DNA of 64,000 bases from an uncultured Clostridia bacterium (GTDB taxonomy: Bacteria; Bacillota; Clostridia; Christensenellales; UBA1242): contig CAKVLP010000002.1 of NCBI GenBank assembly GCA_934757825.1, forward strand, positions 248,001 through 312,000, given 5' to 3'. The position numbers were made by a program, and so were the translations under genes. The notes beneath the pieces are model-generated. The model saw only the letters and a list, made by a program, of their open reading frames with translations. It was not told where the DNA came from and did not search any database. Positions 27,124 to 34,852 of the stretch are shown piece by piece. Positions within the stretch are counted from its first letter, which is position 1; each line of letters begins with the position of its first letter.

Positions 27124-27516
27124 ATGAGACTTTGGGAAACCGACTATTTAGTTCCGCTTAGACACGAAGCGCAAGAAACCACCGTGGACAGAGGGGCAAA
27201 TGGCAAACTACAATATCATAGTTCAAAAAGGTTTAGAGAGATAGAAAGCATCGTGATAAGTAAAAACGACGCTTATTTATCATACGATATGGTAAATATG
27301 TTTAGAGAGGCAAACAAGCAAGCACATCAAAATGTTATCCTTGGTCAGGAAAAACTAAATCACGACTTGTGTTTTACCCTTATTCGCCAAGTGCCAGGAA
27401 TGGACGTAGAGGCAATAAAGAACGCCATTTTGAAAGACTCTCCTACCGAGAGCGAAATTGACGCATTAAGGACAATTAAGCCCGCAAAAGAATATCTCGA
27501 ATTCTATGACAGATAA
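27124..27516 (+). CDS. Hypothetical protein
   Basis: 130-aa soluble protein starting MRLWETDYLVPLRHEAQ; no membrane segment, signal peptide or domain recognised. The gene is credible: AAGGAG ribosome binding site 9 bases before the ATG, a good promoter, and a terminator behind it. It is transcribed divergently from rpsB and alone. The MRLW start recalls small UV-endonuclease-like proteins, but the remaining sequence does not support that. Confidence 0.8.
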   Translation: MRLWETDYLVPLRHEAQETTVDRGANGKLQYHSSKRFREIESIVISKNDAYLSYDMVNMFREANKQAHQNVILGQEKLNHDLCFTLIRQVPGMDVEAIKNAILKDSPTESEIDALRTIKPAKEYLEFYDR

Positions 27517-27560
27517 GCGATTTAAACGCTTTCAATTACATAAAAACAAAAAAAGAAAAT

Positions 27561-27588
27561 AAAAAATGGGATACCTTATCCCTTTTTT
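27561..27588. terminator. Bidirectional terminator between convergent genes
   Basis: Stem GGGATA/TATCCC, loop CCT, with six A on one side and six T on the other. Serves the gene at 27124 (plus) and the leucine-rich-repeat gene (minus). Confidence 0.88.
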
Positions 27589-27597
27589 GTTTCCCCA

Positions 27598-28869
27598 CTA
27601 TTCCCAAACGGCACATACGCCACTAGCGTAGTGCCAATAATTACCAATTGTGGAAGGTTTTGACGCGCTATACAAGTAAAACGCGTAGTTAAAACCCTCA
27701 CTATTTCTATTCCACATCGAGTCCCAATCGCTCGATATTTTTTTGCTACAACAGAATATTTTTAAGTCTTCATTACAGCCATCAAAAACGTAAAGTCCAA
27801 CCGTTGTCACACTGTCTGGAATAATTACTTCTTTTAGTTTTGTGCCCGCAAAAGCACGGGTGTCAAGTATCACAACCGTGTCGGGAATAACCACACTTTC
27901 CAGCCCGCTATTTTGGAAACCAGAAAGATAAGTAAGCCCGCTTGGAAGCGATATCTGTTTTAGCATTTTACAACCGCCAAACGCGTTGTCTTTAATAGAT
28001 CTAACCGAGTATGGCAAGTTAATACTATTTAGTATTTTGCAATTTTCAAATGTACTTCTTGTGACCACGCTAAGTTTACTTCCGTACTCAAAAGTCACGC
28101 TTTCTAGAGAAAAGCAGTTGTAGAAGCAATGTTCTTTTATAGTCTCAACAGCCTTCGGAATTTCCACGGTTTTTATTGCGGAACCCGCAAAGGCATACTC
28201 GCCAATCTCAGTCAATGTTTCTGGAAACTCTACACTTTCAATTTTCGAGTTTCTAAAAGCATTGCTAGCGATAACTTTTACACCACGCGGAACGACAACA
28301 TCTATTGCATCACAACTTCCCATTGACACCAGCGTTTCGCCCGAAATGTCAAGCCCCGCACTTCCCCATTCGGCATACAATGTGATGTTTTTTAGATTGT
28401 GCGATGGGAGGCTATCCACGCGCTTTCCGTCCAAAAACCAGCCCGCGAAGTCATAGCCTTGCTTAGTCGGACTTATTAGTGCATTTGACGCAGTTGCAAG
28501 CGAAAACCAGTCGGGATTTAGCGCGCTATTCGTTCCTCCATTAAGCACATATGTTATGCTATATTTCTTAGTCCATTTTGCGGTCAAGTGAAGTTCGCCG
28601 GTTGTGCCACGAGAGATGTTGTCCATTCGGTTGTTGTTTTCGTCAAACCAGCCCAAAAACTGATACCCCGTGCGTGTTGGTTCGCTCAAAGCAAGTGGAA
28701 GAGATGTCATATTATATGTGTTTGGATTTTCCGCATTTACTCCGCCGTCGCAATTGTAAACTATGAGATAATCCTCAGCACTATTCGTAAGCGGAAGCGC
28801 ACTTATTGACACAATCGCTAAAATTAAAACTATTGCACTCGTTATTAAAAATTTTCCAAATTTATTCAT
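27598..28869 (-). CDS. Secreted protein with InlB-type repeats and leucine-rich (BspA-like) repeats
   Basis: 423 aa, probably exported: hydrophobic N-terminus (residues about 8-26). Two InlB/Listeria-Bacteroides repeats (about 33-97 and 104-170) with GWF and LTAKW/LYAEW ends, then about seven LRR_5 units (about 190-380) such as IPKAVETIKEHCFYNCFSL and IPDSVTTVGLYVFDGC. No LPXTG or choline-binding tail is seen, so release or wall binding is open. Families of this architecture are common in gut Clostridia surfaces and are linked to adhesion, but the role here is inferred. Confidence 0.85.
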   Translation of the reverse strand: MNKFGKFLITSAIVLILAIVSISALPLTNSAEDYLIVYNCDGGVNAENPNTYNMTSLPLALSEPTRTGYQFLGWFDENNNRMDNISRGTTGELHLTAKWTKKYSITYVLNGGTNSALNPDWFSLATASNALISPTKQGYDFAGWFLDGKRVDSLPSHNLKNITLYAEWGSAGLDISGETLVSMGSCDAIDVVVPRGVKVIASNAFRNSKIESVEFPETLTEIGEYAFAGSAIKTVEIPKAVETIKEHCFYNCFSLESVTFEYGSKLSVVTRSTFENCKILNSINLPYSVRSIKDNAFGGCKMLKQISLPSGLTYLSGFQNSGLESVVIPDTVVILDTRAFAGTKLKEVIIPDSVTTVGLYVFDGCNEDLKIFCCSKKISSDWDSMWNRNSEGFNYAFYLYSASKPSTIGNYWHYASGVCAVWE

Positions 28870-29019
28870 TCATACCTTCTTAGTGTTTATAATTTCTTTA
28901 ACATTTTTCTAGTTTTAAACAAATTTTAAATACTCCTGTGAGGAATATTATTCAGTCGATTTTTTAGTGACGAACGATGTCTATACTATTCTAAACAAGG
29001 CAAATTGTCAAACAAAAAT

Positions 29020-29058
29020 TAAAAAAAATAACCCACAATAGTAATTTTGTGAGTTATT
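29020..29058 (-). terminator. Terminator after the DUF1292 gene
   Basis: Minus strand: AATAACTCACAA paired with TTGTGGGTTATT (one T-G pair), 8-base loop, then a run of eight T. About 40 bases beyond the stop. Confidence 0.85.
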
Positions 29059-29101
29059 ACAATTTTTCCAAATATTGTAAAAATTTTGCGAAACCGCTTG
29101 A

Positions 29102-29419
29102 CTACTTTTTGTCGCTTTCTTGTTGTTTAATAAGTTCGTAGTATTTATCGAAAACTTTGTCCTCGATTGCCTCGTCCTCTTCCAACAACAAAACGTCCTC
29201 ATCGTCAATCTCGTCGATTACAAAAACCAACGCTTCGTCCTCAGGCATAGGTTCTTCCCCGCCAAGAGGGCGCAAGATTGCGTACAACTTTTCGTCCATA
29301 GGAATAATGGCGATTTGTTCAAATTCTACCTTATTATTTTTATCATCGTAAAGTACAATGTTGTCGTTGTTTTTCTCGTCCAACAACATTTCAATTGGTG
29401 ACAATTGTTTTTTACTCAT
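29102..29419 (-). CDS. DUF1292 (YrzB-like) protein
   Basis: 105-aa very acidic protein with the family core VEFEQIAIIPMDEKLYAIL-like strand pattern, GGEEPMPEDEALVFVI and a D/E-rich tail. Function unknown. Overlaps ruvX by 8 bases; ruvX-yrzB is a conserved pair in Firmicutes, so the identity as yrzB-type is supported by context. AAGGGAG ribosome binding site. Confidence 0.85.
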   Translation of the reverse strand: MSKKQLSPIEMLLDEKNNDNIVLYDDKNNKVEFEQIAIIPMDEKLYAILRPLGGEEPMPEDEALVFVIDEIDDEDVLLLEEDEAIEDKVFDKYYELIKQQESDKK

Positions 29420-29852
29420 TTTTATTCTCCCTTTTATAATCTAAATAACCTTGAAGGATAAGCGTAGCGGCGAGTTTATCAATGACGCCCTTACGTTTAT
29501 CGCGCCTAACGCCCGCGTCTACAAGTATCGCTTCGGCATCGACAGAACTAAGTCGCTCGTCGAAGAAATCAATCTCCACACCAGTCTGTGCTTTTAGTTT
29601 TTCGGCAAAACTTTTGGTTTTAACCACCCTTATGCCCTCGCTCCCGTCCATATTAAGCGGAAGCCCAAACACAACCTTATTCACGGCGTTTTCGGCGATA
29701 ATGCGCGCCAAATGCTCAATGTCAAGTTTGTTGGTTTTGCGGGTGTAGGTTTCAAGCCCAGTGGCGATAAGCATTGTTGGATCGCTTAGCGCAACGCCAA
29801 TTCGCACGTCACCATAGTCCAGCCCCATAATTCTGTGTACCTTGTTATCCAT
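29412..29852 (-). CDS. ruvX: Holliday junction resolvase-like protein YqgF/RuvX
   Basis: RNase H-fold nuclease, implicated in 16S pre-rRNA 5' processing and sometimes called a Holliday junction resolvase. Motifs: GLDYGDVRIGVALSD (catalytic Asp), VVFGLPLNMDGSEG and FFDERLSSVDAE. 146 aa. The ATG at 29852 has no clear ribosome binding site; ATG 29828 (MGLDYGD) with AAGG upstream could be the actual start. Paired with the DUF1292 gene. Confidence 0.93.
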   Translation of the reverse strand: MDNKVHRIMGLDYGDVRIGVALSDPTMLIATGLETYTRKTNKLDIEHLARIIAENAVNKVVFGLPLNMDGSEGIRVVKTKSFAEKLKAQTGVEIDFFDERLSSVDAEAILVDAGVRRDKRKGVIDKLAATLILQGYLDYKRENKNE

Positions 29853-29900
29853 ACATGTAGTCTATCACAATTTCCAATTATTTACAATGAAAATAGTGGA

Positions 29901-30038
29901 TTATTTCATTTTTTCAATTTGTTGTTTTACAGCCTTTTTGCCTTTTTCGACCATCTCTTGCGCTTTTTTGTTGTTGCTAACAATAAGTGCACCGGCAATA
30001 AGACCAATTGCAAAACCCATTAAAGTGCAGTCGTTCAT
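29901..30038 (-). CDS. 45-residue membrane peptide
   Basis: Small gene: ATG at 30038, TAA at 29901, with an excellent AAGGAGG five to six bases upstream. The peptide starts MNDCTLMGFAIGLIAGAL, giving one transmembrane helix (residues about 6-20), then a charged tail NNKKAQEMVEKGKKAV predicted helical, ending IEKMK. It resembles short YtxH-like proteins (membrane helix plus amphipathic tail) but no family is claimed. Lies upstream of ruvX with a 48-base gap. Confidence 0.75.
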   Translation of the reverse strand: MNDCTLMGFAIGLIAGALIVSNNKKAQEMVEKGKKAVKQQIEKMK

Positions 30039-30098
30039 AAAACACCTCCTTAAACCCTTTATTTACTCTTAGGTTGTGCAAAAATTGGCGATTTATGT

Positions 30099-30130
30099 AA
30101 AAAAAACGCCCTTAGATTTAATCTAAGAGC
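30099..30130 (-). terminator. Terminator after the hypothetical gene at 30141
   Basis: Minus strand: GCTCTTAGATT paired with AATCTAAGGGC, followed by a G and eight T. Confidence 0.87.
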
Positions 30131-30140
30131 ACCCTATATT

Positions 30141-30872
30141 TTAGTCTATTTTTTTAATGAAAACTGTGATGTTTTTATCCTCATTCACTCTCACGCTTGG
30201 GCCTCTGTGATTTTCGTAAGTTTTGGAGAGTTTTCGCTGAGAAAGTCTTTGAAGGATAAGGTTACTTTTGTATGTGTTAATCTTTTTCCTGCCGAAGTTT
30301 CGATAGTTCATTGAAAGTGCAAACGCAATTTTAGGGTCGGATTTGTCCTTGCAATACTCGCACGCTAGCGCCGACCTAACTTTGCGATAGTTTTTAAGGT
30401 CTTCGTCGGTGTGAAGTGGATTTTGAAGCATCATCTCTAAATACATTTCTTGGTCGAAAAGCGTACCATTTCCGCTTTTAATTTTCTCATCGCAAAGTGA
30501 AATCGCTTGCGACAAATACCTGTAATAGTTAAGTTGGGTTATGTCAAACCTATACGATTGATATCCCGCTTTCGTATCCTGGCTTTTCATATCCTTAATG
30601 AGCATTTTCAAAACATCTTTTTCGGCGTTGTAATATTTGTTTGCCAAAACCAAACACTGCATATAGTCGTCAGTCTTGTATTCCTTTACTTGGCGATTAA
30701 CTGCATCACACTGCAAGTTGCCAGAAATTAAAAACCATTTTTGTTGAGCGTCAAGTTGACCTAGTTCTGCCAACTTTGCAACCTCATAAAATGCCGCTGA
30801 TTTACTTTGGCTAAGTATGTAATGTGACCAAATGGTTATAAAGTCATTGTCTAATTCTGCTTTGTTTTTCAT
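30141..30872 (-). CDS. Hypothetical protein, soluble helical
   Basis: 243 aa, no membrane segments, no recognised motif. Predicted mostly helical with repeated Y/L pairs (KYYNAEKDVLKMLIKDM, YYRYLSQAISLCDEKI) that could be TPR- or Sel1-like, but no clear repeat unit is seen. C-terminus is basic (KSNLILQRLSQRKLSK). Good promoter and GAGGGG ribosome binding site, own terminator: a single-gene unit next to the tRNA-Val gene, which is divergent. Confidence 0.8.
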   Translation of the reverse strand: MKNKAELDNDFITIWSHYILSQSKSAAFYEVAKLAELGQLDAQQKWFLISGNLQCDAVNRQVKEYKTDDYMQCLVLANKYYNAEKDVLKMLIKDMKSQDTKAGYQSYRFDITQLNYYRYLSQAISLCDEKIKSGNGTLFDQEMYLEMMLQNPLHTDEDLKNYRKVRSALACEYCKDKSDPKIAFALSMNYRNFGRKKINTYKSNLILQRLSQRKLSKTYENHRGPSVRVNEDKNITVFIKKID

Positions 30873-30893
30873 AATTTTCCCCTCATTTTTTTG

Positions 30894-30922
30894 ATGATAT
30901 CACAGAAAAACTCGCTTGTAAA
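30894..30922 (-). promoter_or_regulatory. Promoter of the hypothetical gene at 30141
   Basis: Minus strand: -35 TTTACA, 17-base spacer, extended -10 TGA-TATCAT, about 25 bases upstream of the ATG. Confidence 0.65.
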
Positions 30923-30961
30923 TACTCATTTTTAAATTTATTAAACATTTTTAAAATATAA

Positions 30962-30990
30962 TTGACAATTCACGATTTTAGTCTTATATT
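30962..30990 (+). promoter_or_regulatory. Promoter of the tRNA-Val gene
   Basis: -35 TTGACA, 17-base spacer, -10 TATATT, ending 13 bases before the tRNA. Confidence 0.8.
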
Positions 30991-31003
30991 ATATGTAGTT
31001 AAT

Positions 31004-31079
31004 GGGCAATTAACCCAGCTGGTAGAGTGCTTCCGTCACATGGAAGAAGTCACAGGTTCGAGTCCTGTATTGCCCACCA
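31004..31079 (+). tRNA. tRNA-Val (anticodon CAC)
   Basis: 76 bases including an encoded CCA. Acceptor GGGCAAT pairs with ATTGCCC; anticodon stem CTTCC/GGAAG encloses the loop GTCACAT with anticodon CAC, which reads GTG valine codons; T stem ACAGG/CCTGT with loop TTCGAGT. The D stem ACCC/GAGT has a C12-A23 mismatch where U12-A23 is usual. Own promoter and terminator. Confidence 0.93.
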
Positions 31080-31086
31080 AAAAAAA

Positions 31087-31118
31087 TACGAACACTTAAA
31101 CAAGTGTTCGTATTTTTT
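31087..31118 (+). terminator. Terminator of the tRNA-Val gene
   Basis: Stem TACGAACACTT/AAGTGTTCGTA, loop AAAC, then six T; begins 8 bases after the CCA. Confidence 0.92.
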
Positions 31119-31163
31119 GTAGTGATTTACACAGGTTAGACAGTTTTGAAGATTGCAATTCAG

Positions 31164-32612
31164 CTATTCAATTGCTTGTTCTCCTATTTCACCTATCTTT
31201 TTTCCTGTATGTGTTGAACAAAATAATAAAATTATCATCATTACAGCAACATAATTAAATAAATTGCTTTCAAACATACAAATAAAGGAAAGAATAAATA
31301 AAAGAAGAAATGAAAGTACATTTTTACTCTTTAACAAATCCCGTAAAATCAAATAAAAAACACCTATTAAAGCAACTGAACCAACCACTCCGAATTGCCA
31401 CAAAATGTTTATATATGTATTATGTGGAGCGATTCCTAAAACATCCGCAGAGACACCTGCTCCAAATATGATTTTTTTAGGAGAGCTTTTGTAGTCTCTA
31501 ATATATCTTTTCCACAAACCCGCTCTTCCTGGGTCTATCGGCGTACCATCAATCCACTTTGAAGCATTATCATCCTTATTGTAGGATTTATCATCTGTTT
31601 CATCTTTGAGTTCTTCCTCAGTACCACCATTTTCGCTCGTTATTCCAACAAGAGTTACTATCTCGTTATATGTATTTTTCACACGAATAATGTATAGATT
31701 AGTAACATCAAGTTGAATTAACGCAACAACTGCGATAAAAACTATAACCCCTATATATTTTAAAAAACAAGTTTTTTTTCGCTTTACAATAGATACAACT
31801 AATAAAAATGAAATGACAATTATTAAGCATAAAATATAATCTCTTGAAATAGTGCGATAAGTATAAGGCAAGACAACTAAAATTGGAAAACCCCACATTA
31901 AATCGTTAAAAACAAATTTATAGCAACAAATGGACAACATAACTATACTATACACTGCCAGCCAGTTTGGATTTACAAAAACAGCTTTGAGTTTTTCAAT
32001 GCCTTGATTATAGAATGCGAACTGAATATACTCCATTCTGTTAGAAAACGTCAGTAATGGAGAAATTATAATAGACAGAACTAAGCCAATAGATGCAACA
32101 ATAAGCACATTGTTAAAGTTAATCTCATCCTTATACTCCAAAAGCAAATATAATACCCCAAATGCAATAACATACTTAATTACATCACTTATTTTTATAG
32201 GGTTTATAGGAATTAGGATATATATTATAAACAGCGCAAGGGGAACAAGTCTTTTAATATTTAATTTTTTCTTTTTTTTAAATAATAATATTATGTATTT
32301 TATAAAAGCAATTGAAAACAATATTGAATAAACAATCGGGAAAACAAAAGTATTCTTAGAATTTTTTGTAATGTAAAATACGGCTTCAAATGAGTAACAA
32401 AACATAAAGAAGCTTAAACATTTTTCAAAATCAAACAATATTGCGCCTGCAACCAACACCAAAACAACTAGAATCAATGCGTAAACAGTATAAATTGAAA
32501 TAAACAACGAGACAAATAAACAAATAAGGACTAACAAGAAAGACTTATTATCAGCACACCAATTTCTAATCAACAATCCCTTATCATTAAAATATTTTTT
32601 TATTGAAGCCAT
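31164..32612 (-). CDS. O-antigen ligase/polymerase-like membrane protein
   Basis: 482 aa with about 11-12 hydrophobic segments and a long extracytoplasmic loop of roughly 70 residues before the last membrane segments, the layout of the Wzy_C/O-antigen ligase superfamily. The family motif region appears as GIAPHNTYINILWQFGVVG. It would polymerise or ligate surface polysaccharide. It follows a glycosyltransferase by a one-base gap. Base composition appears more AT-rich than flanking ribosomal genes and codons are AT-rich. Specific substrate unknown. Confidence 0.83.
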   Translation of the reverse strand: MASIKKYFNDKGLLIRNWCADNKSFLLVLICLFVSLFISIYTVYALILVVLVLVAGAILFDFEKCLSFFMFCYSFEAVFYITKNSKNTFVFPIVYSILFSIAFIKYIILLFKKKKKLNIKRLVPLALFIIYILIPINPIKISDVIKYVIAFGVLYLLLEYKDEINFNNVLIVASIGLVLSIIISPLLTFSNRMEYIQFAFYNQGIEKLKAVFVNPNWLAVYSIVMLSICCYKFVFNDLMWGFPILVVLPYTYRTISRDYILCLIIVISFLLVVSIVKRKKTCFLKYIGVIVFIAVVALIQLDVTNLYIIRVKNTYNEIVTLVGITSENGGTEEELKDETDDKSYNKDDNASKWIDGTPIDPGRAGLWKRYIRDYKSSPKKIIFGAGVSADVLGIAPHNTYINILWQFGVVGSVALIGVFYLILRDLLKSKNVLSFLLLFILSFICMFESNLFNYVAVMMIILLFCSTHTGKKIGEIGEQAIE

Positions 32613-32613
32613 C

Positions 32614-33372
32614 TTATTTGTATTTCCTTAACCCTTTAATAATGTAGTGACACAAATAGTAATGCGCCTTGATCCAGTTTATGTGGAAATACTTGTATGT
32701 TTTATATGTCATTCTCAAACTTTTCCACTTATTCCTTGATTTTGACCCAGCCGTCAATCTATAATCAGTCAACATTTCAGTTAAAGCATATGCTTTTTCA
32801 ATTTCATCTTTTAGTAACTCCAACCACAAGATGAAGTCCTCATGAAGTTGATCATCATGAAATAACCTGTCTTTTAATATATCCTTTGCTACGACAGCGG
32901 AACTCAACGTAATTACGTTTTGTTTTAACAATTGTTTATACGATACATCCTTAGGCACATTAAAAACTTTTCCTGTTAAACTTCCATTATCATCAATAAA
33001 CTCAACCGAAGTGTAAGTAAGTTTGTAGTTGTTGGCCAACATAAATTTTATTTGCTTTTCAAGTTTGTCCAAATGCCAAACATCATCAGAATCAATAAAT
33101 GCAATATAATCGCCAATTGCAATTTTTAAAGCGTTGTTTCTAGTTTCTGCAACCCCTAAATTCTTTGTATTATTTAACACTTTTATTCTACTATCTTTTT
33201 TTGCATACTCTTCAAGTACTCTTAGAGTCTCATCATTTGAACAATCATTAACACATATTATCTCAATGTTCCTATATGTTTGTTTTATTACAGAATCAAG
33301 CGTATAGCCTACTAGTTTTTCCGCGTTATAACAGGGTATAATAACTGACACCACTGGTTCATTATTATTCAT
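32614..33372 (-). CDS. Family 2 glycosyltransferase
   Basis: 252 aa GT-A fold. SVIIPCYNAEKLVGYTLDSV near residue 9, NIEIICVNDCSNDETLRVL, GVAETRNNALKIA and the metal motif FIDSDD near residue 92. The C-terminal part (from about 150) is variable, as in capsule or teichoic/extracellular polysaccharide transferases. GGAGGAG precedes the ATG. Co-transcribed with the O-antigen-ligase-like gene. Confidence 0.92.
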   Translation of the reverse strand: MNNNEPVVSVIIPCYNAEKLVGYTLDSVIKQTYRNIEIICVNDCSNDETLRVLEEYAKKDSRIKVLNNTKNLGVAETRNNALKIAIGDYIAFIDSDDVWHLDKLEKQIKFMLANNYKLTYTSVEFIDDNGSLTGKVFNVPKDVSYKQLLKQNVITLSSAVVAKDILKDRLFHDDQLHEDFILWLELLKDEIEKAYALTEMLTDYRLTAGSKSRNKWKSLRMTYKTYKYFHINWIKAHYYLCHYIIKGLRKYK

Positions 33373-33602
33373 TGCAATTTCTCCTCCATATTACAAATGT
33401 CACAATTGTAATACTTTTATCTCTTAAATCAATGTGTAAATATTAAACTAAATAAAAGAAAAAGTCAATTAAAATAGACTGATTGAGATGCATTGCAGAT
33501 AATTTAACAATTCAAGGCATTTTCTATCAATAAATAAAGCGATCTACTATAAAGCAATGACAATAAACAAAAATACTATATAATTACTCGACCATAAGGC
33601 AC
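33373..33602. other. Intergenic region upstream of the glycosyltransferase
   Basis: 230 bases with no gene. It contains an inverted repeat TATTACAA/TTGTAATA (33389-33413) right before the glycosyltransferase ribosome binding site. No convincing sigma-A promoter was found. Confidence 0.5.
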
Positions 33603-33630
33603 AAAAAAAGCAAAGTGTAAAACTTTGCTT
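33603..33630 (-). terminator. Terminator after rpsI
   Basis: Minus strand: stem AGCAAAGT/ACTTTGCT with 5-base loop, followed by seven T. Confidence 0.87.
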
Positions 33631-33646
33631 TCTTGATAATCCAAAA

Positions 33647-34198
33647 TTAACGTTTTCTGAATTGAGGTGCTTTACGAGCCTTTTTAAGACCTGGTTTCTT
33701 TCTCTCTTTTGCTCTTGCATCACGAGTAAGGAATCCAGCCTTTTTAAGGTCTGCCTTGTATGCTTCGTCAGCTTTAACAAGGGCTCTTGCAATACCGTGA
33801 CGGATTGCGCCTGCTTGACCTGTAAGTCCACCACCATTAACTGTAACGAATACGTCGTATTTGCCAGTTGCTTGAACAAGTTCTAGTGGTTGGCAAGAGA
33901 TAACTCTTAGAAGAGGTTGATTGAAGTATTCTTCAATGTGCTTGCCGTTTATTTGGAAATTGCCTTTTCCATTTGGAACCAATCTACAACGTGCGATTGA
34001 TTGTTTTCTTCTGCCAGTGCCTGTGTATTGAACAAACTTAGCAAACTTAACAGTTTTGCCCTTAGTAGCAGGTTTCTTCTCAGCAACAGGGGCTTCTTTA
34101 ACTTCTGGTTTTTCAGCCTTAACTACTTTTTTAGTAGCAGGTTTTTTAACTGTTTCTTTTTCGGTTGTTTTAACAACTTTCTTAGTAGTTTCTGCCAT
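33647..34198 (-). CDS. rpsI: 30S ribosomal protein S9 with N-terminal extension
   Basis: The S9 core begins at about residue 55 ([19 protein letters not shown]) and ends with the typical basic tail KAPQFRKR. The first ~50 residues are a Lys/Ala/Pro/Glu repeat-like extension not found in standard ~130-aa S9. 183 aa. The ATG overlaps the rplM stop by one base (TAATG). Confidence 0.96.
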   Translation of the reverse strand: MAETTKKVVKTTEKETVKKPATKKVVKAEKPEVKEAPVAEKKPATKGKTVKFAKFVQYTGTGRRKQSIARCRLVPNGKGNFQINGKHIEEYFNQPLLRVISCQPLELVQATGKYDVFVTVNGGGLTGQAGAIRHGIARALVKADEAYKADLKKAGFLTRDARAKERKKPGLKKARKAPQFRKR

Positions 34199-34641
34199 TA
34201 TCTTACCTCTCCTTTGATTTTAATAGTTCTTGGTTGTTGTGCTTGATGAGGATGTTCGGCACCCTTATAGCATTTCAACTTGCTAAACATTTGTTTTCCA
34301 AGAGTGTTTTTTGGAAGCATTCCCTTAACAGCCTTTTCTAGAACAAAATCGCTTCTAGTAGCCATAAGGTCTTTGTATTGTTTGAAAGTTGTTCCACCTG
34401 GATATCCAGAATAGTGGAAATATTGTTTTTGAACACCTTTGTTTCCTGTAAGGATCATTTTGTCAGTGTTAACTACGATAACATAATCCCCTGTGTCAAC
34501 GTGTGGAGTAAAGCAAGGTTTGTGTTTTCCACGAAGAATAAAAGCAACTTGACTAGCTACACGTCCAACTGGAATGTTTGTAGCGTCGATAAGCAACCAT
34601 TCTCTTGATACAGTTTCTTTTTTTGCCATAACTGTTTTCAT
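34198..34641 (-). CDS. rplM: 50S ribosomal protein L13
   Basis: 147 aa, starting [19 protein letters not shown] with the L13 signature [16 protein letters not shown]; contains [16 protein letters not shown] and [15 protein letters not shown] precedes the ATG. Preceded by an ~90-base leader and a perfect consensus promoter. The rplM-rpsI pair is standard. Confidence 0.97.
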   Translation of the reverse strand: MKTVMAKKETVSREWLLIDATNIPVGRVASQVAFILRGKHKPCFTPHVDTGDYVIVVNTDKMILTGNKGVQKQYFHYSGYPGGTTFKQYKDLMATRSDFVLEKAVKGMLPKNTLGKQMFSKLKCYKGAEHPHQAQQPRTIKIKGEVR

Positions 34642-34737
34642 TATAATTTTCTCCTAAAATAATTAAATAAATTTTTATAAAATGAATAGTAACGAAAGCA
34701 GGGGCTAATTGCTTCTATACTTCTCCACATTTTATGC
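34642..34737 (-). promoter_or_regulatory. rplM 5' leader (L13-leader candidate)
   Basis: Leader of about 95 bases from a consensus promoter. Minus strand shows nested complementary blocks: GTATAG ... AAGCA with TGCTT ... CTATTC, around a loop ATTAGCCCC. Structured L13 leaders that bind L13 are known in Firmicutes. Fit to the Rfam model was not tested. Confidence 0.4.
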
Positions 34738-34743
34738 GACATT

Positions 34744-34772
34744 ATTATATAATATATAACAAAGCCTGTCAA
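34744..34772 (-). promoter_or_regulatory. Consensus promoter of rplM-rpsI
   Basis: Minus strand: -35 TTGACA, exactly 17 bases, -10 TATAAT. Perfect match to the sigma-A consensus. Confidence 0.9.
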
Positions 34773-34792
34773 GTTTTATTTTTAAGTTTTTT

Positions 34793-34841
34793 AAAAAAAC
34801 AACCAATTTATATGGGTTTTTCGACCTTAACAAACTGGTTG
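34793..34841 (-). terminator. Terminator after the hypothetical gene at 34853
   Basis: Minus strand: CAACCAGTTT paired with AAATTGGTTG across a loop of about 22 bases, then seven T. Confidence 0.65.
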
Positions 34842-34852
34842 GTTAATGCAAT

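Noticed and set aside
33389..33413. Inverted repeat TATTACAA/TTGTAATA as an operator
   Set aside because: Isolated, no promoter found next to it and low sequence complexity; kept only as a note.
31050..33600. Integration site with duplicated tRNA-Val 3' end
   Set aside because: No second copy of the T-arm/acceptor sequence and no integrase were found.
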